Below, piece after piece: positions 21,601-31,867 of a DNA stretch of 64,000 nt (positions within the stretch are counted from its first letter, which is position 1; the number at the start of each line of letters is the position of its first letter). The translations under genes and the position numbers were made by a program. The DNA is from Cytauxzoon felis (taxonomy: Eukaryota; Apicomplexa; Aconoidasida; Piroplasmida; Theileriidae), in assembly GCA_020283715.1 (NCBI GenBank), contig JAIQCW010000244.1, forward strand, positions 1-64,000. The letters are read 5' to 3'. The notes under the pieces are model-generated. The model saw nothing but the letters and a program-made list of their open reading frames with translations, did not search any database and was not told the DNA's origin.

Positions 21601-24157
21601 TCTTCGATGGAGGTTAAAATGTATTTATTCATCTCATCGTTTTAGTCTACATCATATCGTTATTCATATACTCCAATAATACGTGACGTTCTTCTACATC
21701 AAAATAGTCACATAGTATTCGATCCAAATTTGATTGTAAGATTTTGTTTCCATTCCTATGTATATTTCCTATAGGTACCAACTACAATGTCTCTATCACA
21801 TATGCAGAGGCAGGCTTGTGTATCAGCACTTACCAACGCTATTACACTTATACAAGGTAAATTTATCGGATAATCATGTAAAATCATCTTTAAGGTCCAC
21901 CCGGTACTGGTAAGACACATGTAGCATGTGCTATTGTCGACTGTTGGAACCGCATGTTCCCATCCGAGCGCATACTTGCTGTAGCAGACTCTAATGTTGC
22001 CGGTATGTTTTGAACGTCATATTGTCATATTATTTAAAATATACTCCAAAACACAATCCTTGAATCTCATATACCCATACAGCCGACAACTTGATTGAGG
22101 GATTATCATTACGTAATATATCGGCGCTGCGTATAGGATCAAGTTCGGAATCTGATCTACAAGAAGATCCCATTAAAACATTGTATCGCTATCCACAATA
22201 TGTACAACTACGTCAAAGGGGATTACATAAAGAAGCAAACTCATTACGAGTCCTTCTATTTTCCGAAGCTATCAAAAAACATAAAATTGTCATCGCCACA
22301 TGCGTGGGATCGGGTAACGAAATCCTCATGAATCTCACCTTCCCTTTCGTAATCATTGATGAATGCGCACAATCCATAGGTAGGTCATACAAACAAAGGT
22401 GAATAAATATCACAATCTTCGGTAGACAACACCTCAGTCGTAATGTTCCTTCAGATTGTGATATTTATTCGCCTTTGTTTGGTGGAATCCATTGTCTAAT
22501 GTATAAATCTATAGAGGCGTCGAATTTGATTCCAGTTGGACGTGGTTGTAGATCACTGGTATTGATTGGTGATCATAAACAGTTGAGACCGACGATAATA
22601 TCACCAGAGGCATCAAAATATGGGTGTGTATTTTACGTATATTAATTTCGAATTATATAGACTGAACATATCACTATTAGAACGACTAGTAGGGGAGAAT
22701 AATACGCCTGTTTATATGCTGGATATACAAAGACGTATGCATCCATCAATAGCTGAATTCCCTAATCATCATTTTTATAATGGTATTATTAAAAATGAAG
22801 GTGTGTATACATATTAATAATTGTACATTATATTACTTTAGCTGTGAATGATCTAACAAGGCCCAAGATAGATGGACTACATTGGCCTGCTCCAGGTTAT
22901 AATCTATGTTTCATTGATATTAGTAATGGCACACCAAACAGTAATTACGAAACTAATCTTGGCACCTCGAAATACAATTCACTGTATGTTTAATTTCTAT
23001 AGATTTTCATAACATATCAGTGAAATCGCATGTGTATTAGCTATACTCAAATCATTCATTAAATGTGGTGGTGTTAGAGAGAAACAGGTATGTGCCAATA
23101 AAACACCATTTATACAACATATAATCCCCACATCCATTAATTGGTCCAATTGTGGGGAGTCTGTCTTTAAGTATGGAATAAAATTAACGTGTCATTGAAC
23201 GATTTTATTATATAACCCCATAATATATATAATATAATTTTTGGAAACGTGTCATATTTGGAGCATCAAACTATATGAACCTGATCTATCACGCATTCAT
23301 CCATCCTTGACCTTCCTGTATTTCCATCTCTGTCACCTCTTCTCCATTCTCTATATCACATTGCATGGAGCTCTTCTATTTACTTCCCCCTCCGCTTCCC
23401 TGAGATCAGCTACGGGTAGTCCACTCGAGGTCCTGTACTTAGTGGTCGACATCTTTTGTTCCTCCGGGTAGACAACATATCGATGATGATCTCAGGGAAG
23501 CGGAGGGGGAAGTAATTGGAAGAGGCTCCACAGCAGTGATAAAGAGGCTGGACCTCAGGTGCAGTAGACAACATCTTAATTGCGATGTTCCTTGGCTGCT
23601 ATAAATAAATATATAGATCGGTATATTGACGCCGTATGATGCTCAGAAATCTATGTTGCGTCGTCAAATTAATCAGTTGGAGGTGAGACCTATTATCTGT
23701 CTTTTGAATTTAATTTAGGGTATGCGTGGTTATGATATTGATGTCGATAGTGTTGATGGTTTCCAAGGAAAGGAAAAGGAATTGATTATATTTAGTGCGG
23801 TGAGATCGAATTTATCAAAAGACACTGGTTTTGTGAAGGATCCAAGACGTATGAATGTAATGTTAACCAGAGCTAGGAGGGGTCTTGTAGTTGTTGGTGA
23901 TCAATTTACATTATTGTAAGCTGATATACAGTATAAACAATTTATTATTCACTTCTACAGGAATGATATCGTTAATTGGAACCCATTTCTGAATTGGGTA
24001 TACTCCAGGTATATTTAAACGTTGAATATTATTAATGTTCTATAGGCAACTGAATATACACGTCTCACAGCTAAATAATTACTTAAGATATCCAGATAAT
24101 GCTCTACCTACAAATATAAATAACATGAACGCATTTTCGCAAGGAATGATGCGATAA
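18643..24157 (+). CDS. UPF1/SEN1-like superfamily 1 RNA helicase with N-terminal dsRNA-binding motifs (23 exons, ~1171 residues)
   Basis: Twenty-three exons splice in phase. Exon 1 needs one base removed from an A7 run at 18855-18861. The first half has at least three dsRBM-like units ending in Lys/Ala-rich helices: [19 protein letters not shown] (19156-19251), [18 protein letters not shown] (19574-19701) and [18 protein letters not shown] (20142-20285). The helicase core follows: Walker [10 protein letters not shown] (21895), VIIDECAQS (motif II), [11 protein letters not shown] (III), [15 protein letters not shown] (IV), [20 protein letters not shown] (V) and [19 protein letters not shown] (VI). 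These are classic UPF1/NAM7-DNA2 motifs. There is no UPF1 CH zinc domain. It should bind structured RNA and unwind RNA using ATP; the pathway (decay, termination or silencing-like) is unknown. Introns are 32-90 bp except those carrying elements (200, 273 and 529 bp) and a 135 bp intron with a long hairpin. Confidence 0.9.
19414..19536 (+). repeat. Interspersed element, module A, in a helicase intron
   Basis: Sense A: CCACTAGGCATGGAGTCTCC, TTTACCTATCTCTAAAGAGT and CCCAGAGATCGTAGTGG, closing with GGATCCCAGGTGGAA. Lies in the 200 bp intron 19374-19573. Confidence 0.9.
21441..21565 (+). repeat. Interspersed element, module A, in a helicase intron
   Basis: Sense A bounded by CCACCTGAGGTCCAATCC and GGACTTCAGGTGGAGA. 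Contains TTTACCTATCTCTAAAGAGT and CCCAGTGATCGTGGCGG, then the GTATAGTCATTGGACTTCAG middle shared with the midasin copy at 53540. Host intron 273 bp. Confidence 0.92.
22390..22481. repeat. Long intronic hairpin with 29-bp arms
   Basis: Arm 1 (22390-22418) begins CAAACAAAGG and ends CACAATCT. Arm 2 (22453-22481) is its reverse complement except for one T/C difference that would be a G-U wobble in RNA. The loop is 34 nt and contains GTAGACAAC and TAATGTTCCTT. It almost fills the 135 bp intron 22380-22514 of the dsRNA-binding helicase gene. Confidence 0.9.
23361..23575. repeat. Interspersed element, reverse B followed by forward B, in helicase intron 19
   Basis: Reverse B at about 23370-23425 (TTTACTTCCCCCTCCGCTTC, CCTGAGATCAGCTACGGG) and forward B at about 23488-23540 (GATCTCAGGGAAGCGGAGGG). 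The forward copy is bracketed by an 11 bp direct repeat, GTAGACAACAT, at 23468-23478 and 23564-23574. Host intron 529 bp. Confidence 0.9.
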
Positions 24158-24556
24158 TAATATCAACCAATCTAATCTATTAAAATTTATATTCCACAAT
24201 CCATAAGGAGTTTGTAACTCCCATTCATCGTAAATCTTGCAGACAGCTCTTCTAATTACCTATCCCTAAAGGTTGAGCTACTTCCGGAGATACCGGATGT
24301 GGTAATCAATTGGATACGACAATGGTATACGCCTACGGTAGCTACAATGGACGGATAATCTCAATAGTGATAAATTTGTCCTAGGATATAATGTTTAGTA
24401 TGAAATGTGTGAGGCAAATCTATATGTACCAATCTGATTCGTTTGGTTACACCACACATGTAAATTAAAGGTGTATGTATTTTATAATTGGTGAACTTCT
24501 ATAATTTTAAATTTTACTATGGACATCGCAATAAATATTTTAAGTGTGTGGGTAAA
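24158..24556. other. Intergenic region with a degraded element
   Basis: About 400 bp between the helicase and V-ATPase genes. A decayed module A is present (24210-24297); the rest is AT-rich with no ORF or RNA gene seen. Confidence 0.55.
24210..24297 (+). repeat. Degenerate intergenic module A
   Basis: CTTGCAGACAGCTCTTCTAA, ATTACCTATCCCTAAAGG and a damaged core CTTCCGGAGATACCGGA. The outer boxes are missing. Confidence 0.75.
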
Positions 24557-25241
24557 ATGTCTTTAGAGAACTGGGACGTTATAAAACGTGGTACATTGAT
24601 TTATGGCTGCATCGCCATAGGTCTTTGTATCGTTTTACCTATAATATTACTAAACCATGTCAAAAATACTCAAAAAAGAGATCTTATATCGTAAGTTTTT
24701 ATTTACTAATGTCATATATCTTCGATATTGACTTAAAGTTGAGATTGATGGTGTTTATTTGTGAGGGACGAGCGTATGCTACCACCGTGTTCTTCCTTAC
24801 TATATATCCAGAGTTCTTGAGTGTTATGAACTTCAATTCTAAGCATATGTAATCACGTGCTTTCGATGAATTCTCCCCTAAATCCTCAGATGTATAGAAA
24901 TGTAGTGATTGTGTATCTTAAACTGTGAAGATGGCCTCTCAGAATTGCATAGATTGCAATCATTCGACTTCGATTGGATACATGTACTTGAAGTTGGATT
25001 TTTACTATCGGGAAATGGCTTTCTGTGTAAATGTAATATTAATATTTATAGGTTGATATTATTATTGGTTCCTATGGGTGTATTTTGTCTGTGGTTATTG
25101 TAAGTTTTATTCTGATAATGTACATATTACGGTGAAATTAAATTTTACAGTTGGATATGCATGTACATATCGCAGATGAATCCGATGGTGTATCCAATAA
25201 GACATGTTTATGAGGCTGAAAAAGTAATGGAAGCCGCTTAA
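24557..25241 (+). CDS. V-type proton ATPase subunit e (3 exons)
   Basis: Exons 24557-24690, 25052-25099 and 25151-25241 give a 90-residue protein with two membrane helices. Helix 1 is GTLIYGCIAIGLCIVLPII. Helix 2 spans exons 2 and 3, LILLLVPMGVFCLWLLFWIC, and is followed by MYISQMNPMVYP, matching the family's conserved '...CLFWL...AQLNPL..P' ending. Subunit e is a small proteolipid of the membrane Vo sector and is needed for assembly of the proton pump of acidic organelles. Size and topology fit (yeast Vma9 and animal ATP6V0E are ~75-81 residues). Intron 1 is 361 bp, unusually long for one with no interspersed element. A second potential ORF in it does not splice in frame. Confidence 0.85.
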
Positions 25242-25456
25242 TAATTATAATATAGTCAATTTCTACACATTATTATATATTATCTAATAATTATTATTAT
25301 ATCCTATTAGCTTTGTAGTTTAAAGTTGGTTTTATTTTATAATTTCCCCACATGTTAGGTATTTATTGTTATTGTAGTTTAGAATTAGTTGTATTTAGTT
25401 TAAGAACGTTAGCAAAGGCAATAAAATATTTTATATATTTTAATAATCTTTAAAAA

Positions 25457-26403
25457 ATGGCAGAGAAGGTTGAACAAGTAACTAAAGAATCTAAGCCGAT
25501 TGCAGAAGGTGAGATACGTGTTACTACTCTAGGACGCGTATCCAATTATGTTACTTACGCTAAGAAGCTATTATCTAGTGATGTACCTGTCATTACTATA
25601 CGTGGTACTGGACGAGCCATGAGCAACGTCGTAGAAACCGCTGAAATACTTAGACATCTCATCTCAGGACTACACCAGGTTACCACCGTAGATACACAAG
25701 ATAGATTGTAAGTTTTCACCAAACCGTACCAATTGTAATGGTTATTTCAATAAATAATTTACATCCTTGTTCCTTACGATACAATCAGACGTGTTGTACA
25801 CCTAAATGATGACCACCCCCTATCCTTCCTTCAAAGATCCACCACATACTCATTACATCCTAGGTCCTAGTCCTGCCATTATTTACCCCTATTGAAGATA
25901 CTTATCTTCCATTACATGTACCCTCATTTATATGTCTATTCCTTAAGGCTAAAGCACCCCCAGAGATCGTCTAGGATATATCGCCACGATCTCTCGGAGT
26001 GGCTCTACTCTTTAGATATAGGTAATTAGAAGAAGCTGGCGGCACGACTAATACCTAAGATGTAATAGAAGGATGCGGACCTGTCGATGGAATACTATTT
26101 CCATGTTATTGAGGTTTTAATAATATTTAATTTAGGGCTGATGCTAACGGTAATGGTAGTGCGAATGGTAAAGAGTCTAAGTTTAGTGTGTGTTTCTTGA
26201 CGATATCACTAACATTGGATCCGTCGAAGATAGATGTTGAATCTATTGGTTATCAACCTCCGCTTTCAGAGGATGATATTGCAGGTGTCAATGTAGATCA
26301 GTTGCTTCAGACTTCGAGACGTAGTGGTATGAATAAATTCAGGAGGAACGCGGGATCTACACCATCATCCACATTGGGAAAGGGTAACAGGAGTAGAAAA
26401 TAA
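25457..26403 (+). CDS. Alba-domain nucleic-acid-binding protein (2 exons)
   Basis: Exons 25457-25707 and 26136-26403 give 172 residues. The Alba fold is clear: EIRVTTLGRVSNYVTYAKKL, VITIRGTGRAMSNVVETAEI and LISGLHQVTTVD, with the KFSVCFLTISLTLDP strand after the junction. Alba proteins of apicomplexans bind RNA and subtelomeric DNA and are implicated in translational control. The C-terminal tail is basic (SRRSGMNKFRRN..KGNRSRK) and glycine/serine-containing, resembling the RGG-like tails of longer eukaryotic Alba proteins, although it lacks real RGG runs. The exon boundary falls inside the Alba domain at an LL/AD junction, with a Gly/Asn-rich insertion. The 428 bp intron holds a back-to-back pair of degenerate elements. 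Confidence 0.9.
25929..26050. repeat. Inverted pair of module A copies in the Alba-gene intron
   Basis: A degraded forward A (CCTTAAGGCTAAAGCACCCC, CAGAGATCGT, 25940-25970) runs directly into a good reverse A (CGCCACGATCTCTCGGAGTG, TTTAGATATAGGTAATTAGA, 25982-26030) and AGCTGGCGGCACGAC. The two halves can pair into a hairpin. Confidence 0.85.
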
Positions 26404-26600
26404 CTACTTTGATTGTTGTCTTTATCTATTTAGTATATAATGACACCAATTTTTACTCGGCTTTATTAATCTTTACATCAGATCTTTATTTACATAGTTA
26501 TTATTAGAGAGATCCGATGGAACTAGTCTCATGGAGTGAGTGTATTCCTTAAATTAGGTTAGATATAACATGTAAATGTAGAGTAATACATTCATTTCGG

Positions 26601-27673
26601 TCAATTATAATTTAATTGCCGCTGAATAAACGCTTCATTTAAATTGGTTCCGATGAACAAGAATTTATTGTCCTCAATCTGAGAGACGTTGGTGCAAGTG
26701 ATTTCAAAAAGCATTCCAACCCCTTGCAATTGATAGATACCGATTTGGTTATTAACTTCATCAATCATTTTACAATCTTTGAAAGCTTTGAATATGCCTT
26801 TACATCTATAAATATTACAATTTTGATCCTCCCACAGTAGTGTAGATATAAAATCATTAAGAAATTTCAATGAATAAATGCAACCAGTCTTTATAAATAA
26901 TGGTTTTAACAGTGAATTATCATTGTGTTTATGTATTTTTGGATTAAAATTTAATATTTTCGATGAATTAAACATGTTCAAATTCATTACATCATCTAAT
27001 ACAACATTACAATGTACTGTTTCTATAACTTTAACACAATTAAAGTAATCAATCAATTTCTCTCGTATAGAATCTGTTAAACTCTTTAGATCACATCTAT
27101 TTACAATTATCACATCTGCTACTGATAATTGTTTAATAGCCAATTCTACTTTAAATGATGATCCATCTACAGCTAAATTAGATACTTTAAATGATGGTTC
27201 ATCAGCTACTACTGCATTAAATATCTCTTCCAATATATTCACATCTGTAATTGTTATTACTCCATCTAATTGTATAGGCGAATCTAAATTATAATCCAAC
27301 CAAAAATTACCAGCCAAATCTACTGGATCTGCGATACCAGATGCTTCTATTATTATCCAATCAAACCTAGCTCTCAATTTCAATACACTTTCTAAAGCTA
27401 CAACCAATCCATCTTTGCTACTACAACATATACATCCATTCGGTAATTCATAGACATCAGCTCCAGCATTCAATAACAATGGACGTTCTATACCCATTTC
27501 ATCCGAAAATTCATTTTGTAATATAGCAATCTTAATATTATGCAACTCGGTACATAATCTCTTTATAAATGTAGTCTATTATGGAAATTATACATACGCA
27601 ATATTCAACATACCTTTCCAGTGCCCAAAAACCCAGCTACAATTGTAACCGGTATCTTGTCATCATCATACAT
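26601..27673 (-). CDS. CobW-family zinc-metallochaperone GTPase (ZNG1-like; 2 exons)
   Basis: Exons 27614-27673 and 26601-27575, with a 38 bp intron, make 344 residues. G-domain motifs appear in order: VTIVAGFLGTGKTTF (P-loop, split by the intron), ILQNEFSDEMG, LPNGCICCSSKDGLV (the GCxCC metal-binding motif), IIEASGIADP (switch II region) and IVNRCD (NKxD-like). A C-terminal CobW_C-type domain ends VSQIEDNKFLFIGTNLNEAF. COG0523/ZNG1 proteins hydrolyse GTP to deliver zinc; in animals and yeast the client is methionine aminopeptidase 1. A METAP2 gene, the related type, occurs ~13 kb away, but that is probably coincidence. The start ATG is 15 bp after the neighbouring stop codon, and no earlier in-frame ATG exists. 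Confidence 0.92.
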
Positions 27674-27687
27674 TATATCTAATATCT

Positions 27688-28090
27688 TTATAGTCGTCTA
27701 ATGTTCCTAACCCTAAGACAGTGTGTATCGTATGTGGATAAGGAATCTATGCATTTCCGCAATTGTAATGTTAACTCCATGTTATTTCGATTAAGTAACC
27801 TAAATAAATATATATATAATTCAATACAATAAAACAAACGTATTTTCAACGATCAATCGTTGATTGTCACTTGTGATATGCTCGATATGCTTATATAGTT
27901 GATCGGAGGATTTTTTATTGTTTATGCTCTGATGATGATAATCTAACGCTAAAAATTGATATTTCTCTAGTAATATCTTGTAATTTTTATTAATTTCATC
28001 CACACTCGTATCCTTGTTGATGCTAAAGTCCTTAATCTCATCATTTAAGGCTTTAATGATTTCATCACTCTCTCCATTATCAGTTGACAT
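27688..28090 (-). CDS. Small coiled-coil hypothetical protein (2 exons)
   Basis: Exon 1 is 27840-28090 (from MSTDNGESDEIIKAL) and exon 2 is 27688-27799, joined by a 40 bp intron (GTTTGT..TTTAG) to give 120 residues. Without splicing the frame ends after VENTFVLLY. The splice gives VENTLLNRNNMELTLQLRKC and a basic C-terminus. The sequence is a charged, mostly helical coiled coil (EIIKALNDEIKDF..DEINKNYKILLEKYQFL). I do not recognise the family. It ends 15 bp before the CobW-type GTPase start on the same strand, so the two may share transcription signals. Confidence 0.6.
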
Positions 28091-28171
28091 TTTTACACTA
28101 AAAATGCACCTCAACCATCGATTTCATAGATTTCAATACTAAAATATTAATGCCAATGTACATTAGTGATT

Positions 28172-28519
28172 ATGCGCAAGACATCTGATTGCGGGGATTC
28201 TAGATTTATGTTGTACTATTCGAGACTTCTACAAAGAATCAAATCCATTACTATCAACGTTAAACTGGCAGGTCGAAATTATCATGTCTACTCATTACAC
28301 TCCACTCGTATAATAACAAACCCAAGTTGATACTCAATATAAAATCAATTATACTACATGTAAAAATTAATAGGATCAAGCAGTGAAACAGATATTCTAC
28401 GATACAATAGCGATATATTTGAGTGGTACAGGAAATTAGATTCAGTGAGAGATGTTATTACGGTGGTTGATCAAATCTGTAATAATCTTCACGTGAGAAC
28501 ACATCCTACTATACTCTGA
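28172..28519 (+). CDS. Small hypothetical protein (2 exons), possibly mitochondrial LYR-like
   Basis: ATG at 28172; exon 1 is 28172-28325 and exon 2 is 28374-28519, with a 48 bp intron (GTTGAT..TTAATAG). The product is 99 residues: MRKTSDCGDSRFMLYYSRLL at the start, and DIFEWYRKLDSVRDVITVVD in exon 2. A basic N-terminus and LYYSRLLQRIKSI recall the LYR-type small mitochondrial proteins, but the match is slight. It ends 18 bp before the stop of the convergent BOP1 gene, a tight but sensible fit. A longer model with a third exon (28558-28626) was rejected because it would be antisense to BOP1 coding sequence. Confidence is limited by the absence of family support. Confidence 0.42.
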
Positions 28520-28537
28520 AATATCGCTTATGTATTT

Positions 28538-31109
28538 TTATGTCCACATTATCGAAGTTTCATTGGTACAAGTATATAACCATGGCTCATCGTGATGCCA
28601 AGTGGCGTATGTTAGTGTTCCTGTAGTAGTTATATCCTTTAATGGAACAATTAAAGGCTCTTTCCTGTCTTCCGGTATACTCGTATGAATACAATGTACT
28701 GTTCTGCAAATTTACAGTGATTTTATTTCAGAAGAGTAGTCTTACCCATTTTTATATGCGATCAAAAGAAGAGGGTACTTTTTATGAAACCTCACAGTAA
28801 TTACCTCATTATTTTCATAACTAAATGTATTTATATTTTTCAATGATAGAAGTTGGAACTCCTGTTTCAAACAATAAGTTCCACAAGGAGAATTCAAATA
28901 TAAAAACCAACCTAAATGTTTTGTAGGGAAATGTACCAATTTCTGTATCATATAAGCTTACTTTACCAGCTTCATCCCCAACAATTAAGAATGATGATTG
29001 ATTGTTCATGTCAATAGTAACTGGTAACTCAATACCACTGAATTTGATGTCACCTACGAGTTTATTAGCCTCTTTGCTCTGTACAGTTTTCAGATCATAC
29101 AATCTTATACTTTTAGTAAAAGCTATAATTAGCTTTGGTTCCGTAGGATGGAATATAGCAAGACTAATATTATTACTCGAAATCTTGTTACCAACCCTCA
29201 TAGATAGTTTCTTAACAATACAATGAACAATGCACTGATTAACACCTTGCTTACTTTCTGGACAAGTAACTACAATATAATTTCCACCTTGATGTATGGA
29301 CAAGTTACGAACATTTGACGAATGATTTATGGTCAGACCGTTAAAACCATCCGTATTAAATACTTCCCATGCAGTACTTGTACTTGGAATATTCGACAAA
29401 TATTCCAAAGCTCGTTCATAAATTGGTTTATCACCCTGTAAATATTGGTTTAAATTGGCATAATATAGAAGCAGAATAAATACATACCTTTGTCAGACAT
29501 AATTTTTTAAGTTCTAAATCATCGAGGTTATTGATATTATTCTGAAGTTCAATAGCGATACAAGTAACTTTTGTAGAGTATGCAATAATGAGAATTGGTA
29601 ATTTAGTGTGCCACACGATGTCAAAAACTGATTTAAAACATTTTATAGTCTGGAAAACACGCCCAGTCATAACTTCACATATTCCAATGCTATGATCGAC
29701 TAGTAAACAAGCTAGCCAACGACCTGTAGAATCTATCTCTAACTTTACTATAGGTAAATTGAAAATGTATTCAACACTCGGAGTAGTTGGGAAAGGCTTC
29801 AAGTCATTTATATCGGGTAATTTTGGGAATAATGACTCTGGATCAATGTTCATTTGTAATTTAACAGCCCTTGGGCATAAATATAATTGTAGACAACGTC
29901 TAAACCTCTCCACAATCAAATTTTCGTAAACCCCAACGCGTCTTAATGAATCGTGGGCCTTTGGCAAGAAATCCGTAGTACGATCTTCAGGTGCAGTGGA
30001 TAACCACTCCTTTTCTTCCTATAAATATCAATGCATGATTAAATAACATTCAACCATCAATGTACAATAATATCTAATCCATCTTTTCGATATTACTGGA
30101 CGATGTCAGCATACCTCTTCAGTGAGTAGAAATTCCTTAGGTGGATTATACGATTCAGCATGTGTCGGTAATGGCATTTTAGGCGGTATTATTTCATTTT
30201 TACTACCTCTTTTGCCGGTAGTTGGATCAACATCATATATTGCATCCTTCCAAATATCTTCAAGCTCTTCGTCAGGTTGTTCCTCTTTCCTAGTAACAAT
30301 TTTTCCAGTTCTAATTAATTTAACGAGTCTAAATATATATTTAATATATACAAAAATCAACCCACCTTTTAATCTTCATAGCTTCCCATTTCGATGGTAA
30401 AAATCGCGCCTTCGGCGGCGCTTCATAAGAAACAGGGTGAATGCTAGTAAAATATTATTAGTTAAAAAATTCATAACTAACCTATCCTTATTTTCAAACT
30501 CTACATATAAACTCTCTTGGTCGTATGATTCTAATGGATACATAGACTTTCTAATTCTACTGATGATCTGTAAAATGATGAATAATTATGAAAATTTTAG
30601 TTCGCACCTTTAGATCATCATCAGTTAATCTTATAGTTCTATTGTTCCTAGGATCCACAATCGTTCGCCATGCATCGGGATTCTCAGAATTAAACAACAA
30701 CCTTCCGATCTCCGACGTGTCCAACTCTCTGATCAACTTTTTGCCCTCAACCGTATAACCTAATGTTAAATGTATATTTAGGAGAGGTTGAAAGCATATA
30801 AACGTGATTAAGCTTAGTATATAAGAAGTGATTACACATTCTTAAATACATTTAATCTAACATGTTTTTGGACATACCTATGTGATCCTCTTTTTCGTAC
30901 CATTCAAGTGGTACCGTTCCACTACGATTTAAATCTCCAACTTCATCTTCAGAATCGTAATAATGATCTGGGTCAACTTCTTTGTAGTAAGTTTCGTCGT
31001 TGTTAATAGTTTTATCGGTGTTACGTGAGTTTGATCGAGTGCTTGAATTAGATATTAAACCATTTTGCGATTTATTTGGTGAATTATTTCGTCTATTTTT
31101 ATTCACCAT
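28538..31109 (-). CDS. BOP1: Ribosome biogenesis protein BOP1/ERB1 (9 exons, ~685 residues)
   Basis: Exons on the minus strand: 30878-31109, 30608-30759, 30482-30567, 30366-30443, 30115-30328, 29488-30018, 28912-29435, 28746-28820 and 28538-28703, all in phase. The BOP1NT region is unmistakable: GTVPLEWYEKEDHIGYTVEG, HPVSYEAPPKARFLPSKWE, KLIRTGKI, LPTHAESYNPPKEFLL, VGVYENLIVERFRRCLQLYL and CPRAVKLQMNIDPESLFPKL. WD-type beta-propeller repeats follow, ending in WHHDEPWLYTCTNETSIMWT. The last two exons (75 and 166 bp) are found only by splicing. BOP1 with PES1 and WDR12 (the PeBoW complex) is needed for 27S/32S pre-rRNA processing and 60S assembly. Midasin, encoded ~15 kb away, removes WDR12-containing complexes from pre-60S particles, so both belong to the same pathway. 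Confidence 0.94.
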
Positions 31110-31867
31110 TATGTACAAGAAATATATTAAGAATACTACAATCTATTCGGTTGGAAGTGTTATGGTGAGGATCGGAGGAAACAAAGAAAACGCCAGATGA
31201 ACACAGTATGAATTATTTAAATTTTATTTTATAATATTTATTTTCGATATTTCTTAAAAGCGTTAATTCCGATTGTTTTTTTATCGTTTTTTGTCCTGAT
31301 ATCGTTTCTTTGCTCTTGCTAGCTTCCTTAATAACCGGGTGTAAAGTAGCTTAGGTTATCCAATATATCGGGACCATATAACAAATTAGTAGGAAAATAG
31401 TTATTTGGGATGTTTGTCTATAATATATTTGTGTGATATTGACCAGAAGGCCTTTATCTATGTTTATGTAAAATATTATAAACTTGGTAAAGGCTTCAAT
31501 AGGTTAATTACATGTGTTTATATAATTTAATGTTTAATGTTTAAGTGGGTTTTCACAGTCCTTTTAATTAATTGGTTGATGTTGTTCTTGTTTTACTATT
31601 GTACTATTTTATGTTTTCTGTAAAGTCCCAGGAAATTTGTAGAATTTACAATTCCTGTAGTATTTTGTGTTTATATTTATATTTCTTATATTAATTTGTT
31701 ATTTCGATTAGCATATTAGTTTTGTTTTTTAACGTCGCACGTATTTGCACCTGGAAGGAATTCGACAATGAGTGACTGTTAGACTTGATTATATAAAATG
31801 AAAAATTTTAGAAATGAAATAATGCGATGAATGTAGTTTTAAAATATGTTTAATGTAGTTTTAAAGA
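31110..31867. other. Divergent intergenic region
   Basis: About 760 bp between BOP1 (minus) and the coiled-coil gene (plus). Strongly AT-rich with T-runs. No element copy, RNA gene or credible ORF; probably two promoters. Confidence 0.6.

Noticed and set aside
24909..25103. ORF in V-ATPase subunit e intron 1 as an extra exon
   Set aside because: No donor/acceptor pair joins it in phase with exons 1 and 2, and the two flanking exons already reproduce the whole family sequence.
28558..28626. A third exon for the small gene at 28172 (reading FHWYKYITMAHRDAKW)
   Set aside because: It is antisense to the last coding exon of BOP1, which has strong family support (WHHDEPWLYTC); the two-exon model ends cleanly at 28519.
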